A DNA stretch of 64,000 nt from Mucilaginibacter boryungensis (GTDB lineage Bacteria; Bacteroidota; Bacteroidia; Sphingobacteriales; Sphingobacteriaceae), in contig NZ_JADFFM010000001.1 in assembly GCF_015221995.1 (NCBI RefSeq), forward strand, positions 1 through 64,000. Direction: 5' to 3'. Position 1 is the first letter of the stretch, and each line of letters opens with the position of its first letter. Under the pieces are notes generated by a model. The model was not told the DNA's origin, made no database searches, and saw only the letters and a list, made by a program, of their open reading frames with translations. Positions 37,320-44,519 of the stretch are shown here, piece by piece. The position numbers were made by a program, and so were the translations under genes.

Positions 37320-37592
37320 TTACATTTTCATTTTAGAAGAATCCTTTTTCATCTTCATTTTGTCGCCTTTCATTTTATCCTTCGACATTTTACTGTCCAT
37401 TTTCATTTTATCTTTCGACATTTTGTCGTCCATCTTCATCTTGTCCTCTTTCTTCATAGCCATCTTGTCCATTTTCTTTTTGGCCATTTTGGTGGTGTCG
37501 CTGCCGTTAGCGGCTTGTACATTTACATTAAACATCATAGCCATTGCAACAAAGGCGATGGATAAAACTGATTTTTTTAAGTTGGTGTTCAT
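37320..37592 (-). CDS. Exported Met/Lys-rich repeat protein (MxKDx type)
   Basis: A 90-residue protein with a clear signal peptide ending VQAAN (about residue 29). The mature part is almost entirely Met, Lys and Asp in short repeats: KMDKMAMKKEDKMKMDDKMS-type units, with DKMSKDKMKMD repeated. It has no aromatic residues after the signal and is probably unstructured. It resembles the pentapeptide MxKDx proteins of other phyla. Many Met side chains suggest copper or other soft-metal binding, but this is inference. Next to an ECF sigma/anti-sigma pair on the same strand, 62 bases downstream of the anti-sigma gene. Confidence 0.75.
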   Translation of the reverse strand: MNTNLKKSVLSIAFVAMAMMFNVNVQAANGSDTTKMAKKKMDKMAMKKEDKMKMDDKMSKDKMKMDSKMSKDKMKGDKMKMKKDSSKMKM

Positions 37593-37654
37593 TTTAAGGT
37601 TTTTTTAATTGTTATCCCCTTTGTCGCAGCAGGTTAGCTAACCTTACAAAAAAT

Positions 37655-37921
37655 TTATTTTTTTAATTCTTCTTCAATCCGCTCTTCCATCACCTGTTTA
37701 TCCTTCTCGTTTAAATGATATTGCTTGTCGCTGTATAAAATTTGGTGAACCATTTCCCCTATCAATACACTTTGCTTTTGATAAGTACGGCATACCGAGC
37801 AGCCGGCTAAATGGATACGCAGTTCTAACCGCTCAAAAAAAGTAAGCGGTTTCATGGTGCGCTTTTCTATTAAAAAAGTAGCCTTATGGCAATTGTACTG
37901 TACTTTCTTTAACTTATTCAT
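37655..37921 (-). CDS. Small zinc-finger anti-sigma factor
   Basis: An 88-residue soluble protein with the HxxxCxxC signature of ZAS anti-sigma factors (H37, C41, C44) and an earlier Cys-His pair (C11, H12). The C-terminal half is a charged helix (EKDKQVMEERIEEELKK). No transmembrane segment is present, so it should act as a soluble redox- or metal-sensitive inhibitor. It begins 11 bases after the ECF sigma gene stop, consistent with translational coupling and with inhibition of that sigma factor. Confidence 0.82.
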   Translation of the reverse strand: MNKLKKVQYNCHKATFLIEKRTMKPLTFFERLELRIHLAGCSVCRTYQKQSVLIGEMVHQILYSDKQYHLNEKDKQVMEERIEEELKK

Positions 37922-37932
37922 AGCAGTAAATT

Positions 37933-38502
37933 TTAGATCCAGTTTTTTTGCAGGCAGGCGCGCAAGTTTACTTTAGCCCGGTGTATAATTACCCAAAAAT
38001 TATTGGGGCTTATTTTTAATTCGGTACATATGTTTTCAGAAGTGGCATCGTCCATGTGTTTCATGGTAAATACCGAAAGCCATAAAGCCGGTAACTTCTG
38101 CATGCATAATTGCAATATTTTATTAAACTCCTTGTTATGCAACGGGTCGTGGTCTTCTACTCCAAATGGCAGTGGCCAATGTTCTTTTTTCCAGTGCCCG
38201 TGCTCGGTATGGAAGAACTCTTCCACAGGTTCCGATACTGATAATTCTACCTGTTTCAATCCCGACGATTTTTTGCGGTATACATCCACTATCTTATTTT
38301 TCAGAATAGCCGTAAGCCAGGTGCGTTCGCTGCTTTTGCCTTCAAAAGCATGGCTGCGCTGTAAAGCAGCTAAAAAAGTTTCCTGTACCAGGTCTTTCGC
38401 CAATTCTTCGTCATTAATACGTACAATGGCAAACGCATACAGGTAATCTGCATAGGTTTTTACCCAGCTATGCGGATTTAAAGTTGTTGGTTGTTCGATC
38501 AT
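37933..38502 (-). CDS. ECF-type RNA polymerase sigma factor (operon with anti-sigma)
   Basis: A 189-residue sigma factor with region 2 (YADYLYAFAIVRINDEELAKDLVQETFLAAL, SSERTWLTAILKNKIVDVYRKK) and region 4 (LQLCMQKLPALWLSVFTMKHMDDATSENICTELKISPNNFWVIIHRAKVNL). The region-4 helix-turn-helix is atypical in having NNFWVIIHRA in place of the usual GTVKSRL-type turn. It is cotranscribed with the anti-sigma gene and possibly with the Met/Lys-rich protein. The context suggests a stress or metal response. A pair of direct repeats lies about 100 bases upstream. Confidence 0.9.
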   Translation of the reverse strand: MIEQPTTLNPHSWVKTYADYLYAFAIVRINDEELAKDLVQETFLAALQRSHAFEGKSSERTWLTAILKNKIVDVYRKKSSGLKQVELSVSEPVEEFFHTEHGHWKKEHWPLPFGVEDHDPLHNKEFNKILQLCMQKLPALWLSVFTMKHMDDATSENICTELKISPNNFWVIIHRAKVNLRACLQKNWI

Positions 38503-38601
38503 TAATTATAGGTAATTACATAAAAATAAAGAATTACCAGTGGTTTTGTCGGTAATAAGGCTGAATACTTACAACAAAAGAAAGCTACAATATTAAAATA
38601 G

Positions 38602-38636
38602 GGTGAAAACACGGTATAATAAGGTGAAAAACACGG
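38602..38636. repeat. GGTGAAAA(A)CACGG direct repeat upstream of the ECF operon
   Basis: GGTGAAAACACGG (38602-38614) and GGTGAAAAACACGG (38623-38636) are two near-identical words 21 bases apart, two helical turns. They lie about 100 bases upstream of the sigma-factor start on the other strand and could be a paired operator. Confidence 0.4.
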
Positions 38637-38706
38637 GGTTTTCTTGAATGGATATTTTATTTATTTGTCTTAACCTAAACCTCGCCACAGAAAAACAATC
38701 CTTCTG

Positions 38707-38734
38707 CTGCCCGGTTCATTGGTTTACCGGGCAG
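38707..38734 (+). terminator. Hairpin upstream of the cupin gene
   Basis: CTGCCCGGT and ACCGGGCAG form a perfect 9-bp GC-rich stem with a 10-base loop, followed by TATTTA. It lies before the predicted cupin promoter. There is no T-tract of useful length, so its role as a terminator is uncertain. Confidence 0.35.
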
Positions 38735-38773
38735 TATTTAGGCCTTAAGTAACCCACAATCTTTCCGCAAAAC

Positions 38774-38804
38774 TTTGTCTATCCGTAATAAAAACAGACA
38801 TTTG
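38774..38804 (+). promoter_or_regulatory. Predicted promoter of the cupin gene
   Basis: TTTG (38774-38777), a 19-base spacer and GACATTTG (38797-38804, one mismatch to TAnnTTTG) match the Bacteroidota housekeeping promoter layout. Transcription would start about 14 bases before the cupin ATG. Confidence 0.5.
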
Positions 38805-38824
38805 GTTTTTACAAACAAGCCAAC

Positions 38825-39160
38825 ATGATACAAAGCAACATATTTCAGTTTGAGCAGGATATAAAATGGGAAGATGCCGGTAATGGGGTGCAGCGGCAGA
38901 TATTTGGTTATGATGATAAAGTAATGCTGGTGAAAGCCAAATTTATAAAGGGCGGCATCGGTACACTACACAGCCACCCGCATTCGCAGGTTACTTATGT
39001 AGATAGCGGCGTGTTTGACATGACCATTGGCGATGAGACCAAAACTATCCGCAAAGGCGATGGCTATTATGTGCCGCCGCATGTGGTACACGGCGTGGTA
39101 TGTATAGAGGCCGGTATGCTGATAGACGCCTTTAGCCCGCATCGCGAAGATTTTATTTAA
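38825..39160 (+). CDS. Single-domain cupin protein
   Basis: A 111-residue cytoplasmic cupin. Motif 1 is GTLHSHPHSQVTYVDSGVFDMTIG with His residues and a Gln in metal-ligand positions; motif 2 is GDGYYVPPHVVHGV with the final His ligand. The domain fills the whole protein. Single cupins of this kind often bind a metal and may act in sugar or quercetin-type chemistry, or as stress proteins; no substrate can be assigned. Transcribed in the same direction as the ROK gene, but with a 124-base gap that has its own signals. Confidence 0.85.
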   Translation: MIQSNIFQFEQDIKWEDAGNGVQRQIFGYDDKVMLVKAKFIKGGIGTLHSHPHSQVTYVDSGVFDMTIGDETKTIRKGDGYYVPPHVVHGVVCIEAGMLIDAFSPHREDFI

Positions 39161-39246
39161 TAGGTGGATGATAGCCAGGGATGGTTATTATTTTAGCTAT
39201 TGAATTTGACATATCTGCTGTCGATTTTATCAACATGTCTGTTTTT

Positions 39247-39275
39247 TTGAAATCAATTATTAAATTTGATTTCAA
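39247..39275 (+). promoter_or_regulatory. 10-bp palindrome overlapping the -7 element of the ROK gene
   Basis: TTGAAATCAA (39247-39256) and TTGATTTCAA (39266-39275) are perfect inverted arms separated by 9 bases. The sequence TAAATTTG (39261-39268), a full match to the -7 consensus TAnnTTTG, lies across the spacer and right arm. A repressor bound here would block the promoter of the gene starting at 39285. Confidence 0.5.
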
Positions 39276-39284
39276 TCTATATTC

Positions 39285-40166
39285 ATGAACACAGATTTTT
39301 CCGCCGGCAATAGCGTACTGGGCGTGTATATCAGCGGGTACCATATTACCACGCTAATAGTAAATTTACAAACCCGCGAAGTGCTTCGACCTTCTTACCA
39401 GCGCAAACCTATTAACTCGCGCGGTACAGCAACCGAAATTATTGACGCCTGTAGTGCAGCCATACAGCACGCCCTTACTACCAATAATGTACAGGTTAAC
39501 CGCATTGGTATTGCCATGCCAGGGCCCTTCGACTACGAGAAAGGGATATCCTATATTCATAACAATAAAAAGCATGAAGCGCTATACGGATTGAATATAA
39601 AAGAAATGCTGGCGGCCAAATTGAATATCCCAACCAGTCAGATACATATGCTGAATGATGCCGCAGCCTTTTTAAAGGGCGAAGTATTTGCCGGCGCAGC
39701 GCAAGGATATCAAAACGTTATTGGGTTAACATTGGGTACAGGTTTAGGCACAGCCCGTTTAATTAATGGTATTGCAGAAGATGCCAGTCTGTGGGATTCG
39801 CCGTTTTTAGACAGTATAGCCGAAGATTATTTAAGTGAACGCTGGTTCCTGAAACGTTACTATGAACTATCGGGCATTAATGTGGTAGATGTGAAAGAAC
39901 TGGCCACATTTTACAATACATCAAATACGGTAAAGGCTGTGTTTAAAGAATTTGCCGGCAACCTGGCCCTGTTTGCTGCCAACTTTGTACGTGCAGCTAA
40001 GCCTGAAATTATAGTGCTAAGCGGTGATATTGCCAGCAAAGCTTCCGATTGTTTTTTACCTGCTTTTAAAGCGCAATTAAGCAAGCTGCAAATAGAGATA
40101 CCCGTATGTGTATCTAAGTTAAACAGCGAAGCGGTGCTTATTGGCGTGGCAACAACATGGTTGTAG
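39285..40166 (+). CDS. ROK-family protein with degenerate phosphate loop
   Basis: A 293-residue ROK/ASKHA-fold protein without a helix-turn-helix domain, so a kinase-type rather than repressor-type member. The catalytic Asp region is intact (HMLNDAAAFLKGE) and the second nucleotide loop reads TLGTGLGTARLING. The first phosphate loop, normally DxGGT, reads YISGYHIT, with Tyr in place of Asp. The zinc-binding Cys cluster of ROK sugar kinases is also absent. It may be a divergent kinase for an unknown sugar or a non-catalytic protein. Confidence 0.8.
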   Translation: MNTDFSAGNSVLGVYISGYHITTLIVNLQTREVLRPSYQRKPINSRGTATEIIDACSAAIQHALTTNNVQVNRIGIAMPGPFDYEKGISYIHNNKKHEALYGLNIKEMLAAKLNIPTSQIHMLNDAAAFLKGEVFAGAAQGYQNVIGLTLGTGLGTARLINGIAEDASLWDSPFLDSIAEDYLSERWFLKRYYELSGINVVDVKELATFYNTSNTVKAVFKEFAGNLALFAANFVRAAKPEIIVLSGDIASKASDCFLPAFKAQLSKLQIEIPVCVSKLNSEAVLIGVATTWL

Positions 40167-40226
40167 TTAATAAGTGTTTCCTGTTCGTTCAAAATTAAAT
40201 TTATCTCTCCCGCTTTTATAATTTTT

Positions 40227-40234
40227 TATTTTTG
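40227..40234 (+). promoter_or_regulatory. Possible -7 element upstream of the Spy-like gene
   Basis: TATTTTTG fits TAnnTTTG and would give a leader of about 70 bases for the gene at 40312. No TTG sits at the expected upstream distance, so this is tentative. Confidence 0.3.
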
Positions 40235-40311
40235 TGGCGCATCTGCCTAAACATACCCACGGTTTACGGGTTGTTAATAGGTTAGCATTTGGCTGATATC
40301 TGAATAAAAAC

Positions 40312-40815
40312 ATGAAGAGAACGCTGCTTTTATTTTTCTGTCTGATTATATTTTTAAAACATGCATCGTCGCAGGCCGAACAAACTAATGCCGATCAATC
40401 GCCCGTCCGGTCGTTACGTATGGATGAGTATAATGCCTATTTAAACGGTACCGATCTGACGCGCCGGTCTTACATAGCCGAGATAAACCACTATCCGTTG
40501 CCCGATAAACTATTGCAGTATAAAAAGGAATTGGATTTAAGCCCGTCCCAAATTGCCGCCATAACCAACGTGGTAAAATTTTTGCAGATGAAAAAGAAAG
40601 AGGTGGGCGAATCGGTAATCCGGAATGAAAAAACGCTGGATAGTTTATTCCGTACGCATAAGGTTGATGAAGGATCTATTATTTTTTTTGGTAACCGCTA
40701 TGGCTTATATGAAGGGGAATACCGTACAGCGGTATTACAGGCATGCTATAAAACGCAAAAACTATTAACCGAGCGCCAGATAAAGAAGTTTGAAGCACTG
40801 CAAAAGCATAATTGA
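40312..40815 (+). CDS. Exported Spy/CpxP-like LTXXQ-family protein
   Basis: A 167-residue protein with a signal peptide ending ASSQ. The mature protein looks all-helical, with ELDLSPSQIAAITNVVKFLQMKKKEV and, near the C-terminus, LTERQIKKFEAL, a match to the LTXXQ motif of Spy/CpxP periplasmic chaperone or metal-stress proteins. The rest of the sequence is not distinctive, so a role in envelope stress is inference. It precedes accA by 47 bases on the same strand, but a functional link to fatty-acid synthesis is unlikely. Confidence 0.65.
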   Translation: MKRTLLLFFCLIIFLKHASSQAEQTNADQSPVRSLRMDEYNAYLNGTDLTRRSYIAEINHYPLPDKLLQYKKELDLSPSQIAAITNVVKFLQMKKKEVGESVIRNEKTLDSLFRTHKVDEGSIIFFGNRYGLYEGEYRTAVLQACYKTQKLLTERQIKKFEALQKHN

Positions 40816-40862
40816 TAATATGCCGTTTGATTTATGTAATTTAGCACCCCCGTTAAAATTGT

Positions 40863-41822
40863 ATGAAGATTACGTTTGATTTTGAAAAACCGCTGGCCGA
40901 TCTGCTATCGCAGATAGAAAAGGTGAAGCAGGTAGAAGATAAAACCCAGGTAGATATGTCTGCCACGCTAACTGAATTAGAGGAGAAACTGGAAACGGCT
41001 AAAAAGCAGGTTTACAGCAATCTGAATGGCTGGCAGAAGGTGCAGATATCGCGCCACCCGGAACGCCCCTACACCTTACAGTACCTGGAACTGATGTGTG
41101 ATGACTTTATTGAAATGCACGGCGATCGTACTGTGGGCGATGATAAGGCGATTGTTGGGGGTTTCGGTTCGTTAAATGGCGAAACGGTAATGTTTATCGG
41201 TCATCAAAAAGGGAAAAACACTAAAGAGCGCCAGTACCGTAATTTTGGTATGGCTAACCCCGAAGGTTACCGCAAGGCCCTGCGCCTGATGAAGCTGGCC
41301 GAGAAATTCAACAAGCCTGTGGTTACCCTGATAGATACCCCTGGGGCGTTCCCCGGTCTTGAGGCTGAAGAACGCGGACAAGGTGAGGCAATTGCCCGTA
41401 ATTTGCTGGAAATGTCGGTACTGCGCGTACCAATCATCTGTGTTATTATTGGCGAAGGTGCATCGGGCGGCGCCTTAGGTATTGGCATTGGCGATAGGGT
41501 ATTGATGCTGGAGAACAGCTGGTACTCGGTAATATCACCTGAAAACTGCTCTACTATCCTTTGGAAAACATGGGATTACAAGGAGCGTGCTGCTGAGGCA
41601 TTGAAGCTAACATCAACCGAGATGCTGAAAAATAAGCTGATAGACGGCGTAATTAAGGAACCGCTTGGCGGCGCCCATCAGGATCCCGTTGCCATGGCAT
41701 CTACCCTGAAGAAACACCTGATAAAAGACCTGAAAGCCCTTAAAGAAATGGATACCGATGTTATGGTTAACGAACGTATCGAAAAATTCTGCGCTATGGG
41801 TGTGGTGAACGAGAATGATTAA
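40863..41822 (+). CDS. accA: Acetyl-CoA carboxylase carboxyltransferase subunit alpha
   Basis: A 319-residue AccA of standard length. Visible family blocks are [58 protein letters not shown] and the oxyanion-forming [39 protein letters not shown]. With AccD it transfers carboxyl from biocarboxyl-carrier protein to acetyl-CoA, forming malonyl-CoA in the cytoplasm. The AccD gene is not in the window. A clear terminator follows. Confidence 0.97.
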   Translation: MKITFDFEKPLADLLSQIEKVKQVEDKTQVDMSATLTELEEKLETAKKQVYSNLNGWQKVQISRHPERPYTLQYLELMCDDFIEMHGDRTVGDDKAIVGGFGSLNGETVMFIGHQKGKNTKERQYRNFGMANPEGYRKALRLMKLAEKFNKPVVTLIDTPGAFPGLEAEERGQGEAIARNLLEMSVLRVPIICVIIGEGASGGALGIGIGDRVLMLENSWYSVISPENCSTILWKTWDYKERAAEALKLTSTEMLKNKLIDGVIKEPLGGAHQDPVAMASTLKKHLIKDLKALKEMDTDVMVNERIEKFCAMGVVNEND

Positions 41823-41843
41823 GTTTTTATAGTAATACGCAAC

Positions 41844-41874
41844 AAAACGGCTTTGCATTTGCAAGGCCGTTTTT
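41844..41874 (+). terminator. Terminator of accA
   Basis: A 13-bp stem (AAAACGGCTTTGC with GCAAGGCCGTTTT, one wobble) with a 4-base loop followed by T, starting 21 bases after the accA stop. Confidence 0.8.
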
Positions 41875-41901
41875 GTCGCTGGGATGACAAGTGTACCCCA
41901 T

Positions 41902-41927
41902 AAAAAAACCCGGCACTAAGGCCGGGT
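41902..41927 (-). terminator. Terminator of the large M1 peptidase gene
   Basis: ACCCGGC and GCCGGGT form a 7-bp stem around a 6-base loop; on the minus strand it is followed by seven T. It lies 24 bases downstream of the peptidase stop. Confidence 0.8.
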
Positions 41928-41950
41928 CTTTCCAAAAATCAAATTAATTA

Positions 41951-44059
41951 TTATTTCTTGTCTGCTGCAGGCCAAACGTTGTTGGCTGGGTTATAATCCG
42001 GCAGTGTGCCATCAGGGTTATAAGTTACCGATATAATCTCTTCGGTTGAAGGGTATTTGAACGACCAGCTTACATTGCGTTCCCAAATTTCTGCTGCAAA
42101 ATTCACACGCTGCGTTTTACCGCTTTTTAGTTTAATATCCAGCACAACAGGCATAGCCATTTTTTCAAGGTTATCCAGGGTTATAATAGCCCCTTTTGCC
42201 GGGTTGTTATCTACATAACGTACGTTGCGTACGGCAACATCTAAACGCCAGGTATGTTCAAACCAGCCTCTCCAGAACCATTGCAAGCTTTCGCCGGCCG
42301 CATTTTCTATCGTACGGAAAAAATCATCGGGGGTTGGGTGTTTAAATGCCCAGCGGTTAATGTATGTTTTAAAGGCAAAGTCAAAACGTTCAGGGCCTAA
42401 AATTTGCTCGCGCAGCATTACTAAGCCAGCGCTTGGCTTGCTATACAATAAGGTACCATTATTAGCTTCTTTTAGGTTATCCGGATTGCTCAGTACAGGT
42501 TCCAGATCGGGACGTGTGAACGATGTGAACTGGCGCAGGTTACCTTCAGGGGTTGGCGCACGATAAAATTCGCCTTTTAATGAATAAGCGGTAGAAAGTG
42601 TATTGATGAAAGTGTTAAAGCCTTCGTCCATCCAGCCATAAAGGCGTTCGTTCGATCCAACGATCATCGGGAACCAGGTGTGGCCAAACTCGTGGTCAAT
42701 AACACCCCATCCGCCGCCTAAGCTGCAAAATACAATGCCTGGGTATTCCATGCCGCCTGCTTTACCCGCAACGCCTGTAGCGTTAGGATATGGGTATTCA
42801 AACCATTTTTTAGAGTTGTATTCTAACGATGCTTTGATCATTTCGGTGCCGCGCTTCCAGCCAGCTGATTCAACAGGATAAGCTGATATAGCCATTGATT
42901 TACGGCCACTTGGCAAGTCCATTTTAGCAGCATCAATTACGAATGCCGCCGATGCACCCCACGAAGCATCGCGCGCGTTCTTGATCTGGAAGTGCCAGGT
43001 AAGTTCGGGTTTGCCGGCCGGGCGCGATTTTGGATCGGTCACTTCTTCGGCACTGCGGATAGCTACTGTGGTTTCGCTGTTAGCGGCTTTTGCCCAACGT
43101 GCAACCTGCTCGGGTGTGTAAACATCCTTAGGGTTTAATAATTCGCCTGAGCACACTACAATATCTTTAGCAGGAGCGGTAATGTTGATATCAAAATCAC
43201 CATACTCGAGGTAAAACTCGCTTTCGCCGGTATAAGGCAAAGTATTCCAGCCCATAACGTCGTCATATACGCACATGCGCGGGTACCATTGCGCCACCTG
43301 GTATATCTTGCCGTTTTTAGACTGGCCTCGATCGGTGCCTTGCTGGATGATACCCATACGGTCTGAACCGTAATCGGGCGAAATAAATGAATATTTGATC
43401 TCCAGCTTTAACTGACCGCCGTTTGCCGCAACTGCTTTAGGTAAAAATACCTGCATGCGGGTATCGTTAACTAACCACTTTACCGGGGTAGCCGTAGTTT
43501 TGCCACCAGCAATGCTTAATACTTTAACCGAGTTGATTTTATAACCCGCATCAAAATCCTGGCCCTGGCCCCAGTTGCGGCTGGATTGTACAACGCCGCG
43601 TGTCGGATCGTTTGCCAAAGGCACCTGTTTATTACCACGCGAATCTAACTTGAACAGGTTTTGATCTAACTGCATCCATATAAAGGATAAGTTTTGCGGG
43701 CTGTTATTGGTATAAGTTAATATTTCTGAACCTGTGATCTCGTTCCTTTCCTCGTTCAGCTTGGCCGACAATTGATAGTCGGCCCTGTTTTGCCAGTATT
43801 TTGGGCCCGGCGAACCATCAGATGCGCGCATTTCGTTACCATTTTTTGTATAAAAAAATGGTTTCCAAAGCTCGTGATAATCGTAATTTGTGGTGGGCGT
43901 GTTTTCCTCTACAAAAGGCTGAAGGCGCTGTCTGCCGGTAAAAGCAGCACGTTGTGCAGCAGTAGGGGTAGTGGTGGTTGGCGGCGTAGTTTGTGCATCA
44001 GCAGCATACGTACCGGCCAATAATGCCAGCGACAAACCGGCAACCAGGTTAATTTTCAT
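41951..44059 (-). CDS. Exported M1-family metallopeptidase, long form
   Basis: A 702-residue exported peptidase. The zinc motif [12 protein letters not shown] (H456, E457, H460) is followed by [13 protein letters not shown] with the third ligand Glu. In the exopeptidase position GGMEYPGIV replaces GAMEN. The N-terminus after the signal peptide is a Thr/Pro-rich linker ([13 protein letters not shown]). About 120 residues of beta-structure follow the catalytic domain. It is unrelated in detail to the shorter M1 protein at 35585. An ATG at 44071 adds four residues; 44059 opens directly into the signal peptide. Confidence 0.9.
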   Translation of the reverse strand: MKINLVAGLSLALLAGTYAADAQTTPPTTTTPTAAQRAAFTGRQRLQPFVEENTPTTNYDYHELWKPFFYTKNGNEMRASDGSPGPKYWQNRADYQLSAKLNEERNEITGSEILTYTNNSPQNLSFIWMQLDQNLFKLDSRGNKQVPLANDPTRGVVQSSRNWGQGQDFDAGYKINSVKVLSIAGGKTTATPVKWLVNDTRMQVFLPKAVAANGGQLKLEIKYSFISPDYGSDRMGIIQQGTDRGQSKNGKIYQVAQWYPRMCVYDDVMGWNTLPYTGESEFYLEYGDFDINITAPAKDIVVCSGELLNPKDVYTPEQVARWAKAANSETTVAIRSAEEVTDPKSRPAGKPELTWHFQIKNARDASWGASAAFVIDAAKMDLPSGRKSMAISAYPVESAGWKRGTEMIKASLEYNSKKWFEYPYPNATGVAGKAGGMEYPGIVFCSLGGGWGVIDHEFGHTWFPMIVGSNERLYGWMDEGFNTFINTLSTAYSLKGEFYRAPTPEGNLRQFTSFTRPDLEPVLSNPDNLKEANNGTLLYSKPSAGLVMLREQILGPERFDFAFKTYINRWAFKHPTPDDFFRTIENAAGESLQWFWRGWFEHTWRLDVAVRNVRYVDNNPAKGAIITLDNLEKMAMPVVLDIKLKSGKTQRVNFAAEIWERNVSWSFKYPSTEEIISVTYNPDGTLPDYNPANNVWPAADKK

Positions 44060-44153
44060 ATTTAATAACAACTTTAGTTAATAGTAAACACAAGTATATA
44101 TTAAATATGGCTGAAATTCAGCAGCGTAAAACGATTGTTACTAATAAAATACT

Positions 44154-44507
44154 CTATGGGTTTTGTAGGAAATGCTTTTTATAAACATCCTCGTCAAAGC
44201 CAAAAAACAGGAAACCGCCGTCTTCAATAACCGGGCGTTTAATCATACTGGTTTTTTCCTGTAATATTTTAAGCGCGGGTGTTTTGCCGGTAATGCTTTC
44301 TTTTACTTCGGGTGTCAATCCTTTATAAGTTAGCCCCTGTTTGTTCATTACTTTTTCATAGCCTGCCTTAGCTGCCCATTCTTCTAATTTATCGGCGCTA
44401 ACCCCCAGCTTTTTAAAATCGTGAAACTGGTAATCAACGTTATGGGCCTTTAGCCAGTCTAACGCTTTTTTTACTGTATTGCAATTGGTAATGCCGTAAA
44501 CTTTCAT
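44154..44507 (-). CDS. ArsC/Spx-family thioredoxin-fold protein
   Basis: A 117-residue protein of the ArsC/Spx/YffB family: MKVYGITNCNTVKKALDWL at the N-terminus, a second block PALKILQEKTSMIKRPVIEDGG with the cis-Pro segment IKRPV. Only one cysteine (C9) is present in the active-site turn, so it lacks the CxxC pair of Spx and the three-Cys relay of arsenate reductases. Closest in layout to the YffB group of glutathione-dependent reductases. No arsenic-resistance genes are nearby. Confidence 0.88.
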   Translation of the reverse strand: MKVYGITNCNTVKKALDWLKAHNVDYQFHDFKKLGVSADKLEEWAAKAGYEKVMNKQGLTYKGLTPEVKESITGKTPALKILQEKTSMIKRPVIEDGGFLFFGFDEDVYKKHFLQNP

Positions 44508-44519
44508 TTGTACAAATAA

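Larger units (their letters stand above)
38503..38824. other. Divergent gap between sigma operon and cupin gene
   Basis: The gap contains a direct repeat at 38602-38636, a perfect 9-bp hairpin at 38707-38734 and a promoter match at 38774-38804, listed separately. No coding region was seen. Confidence 0.5.
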
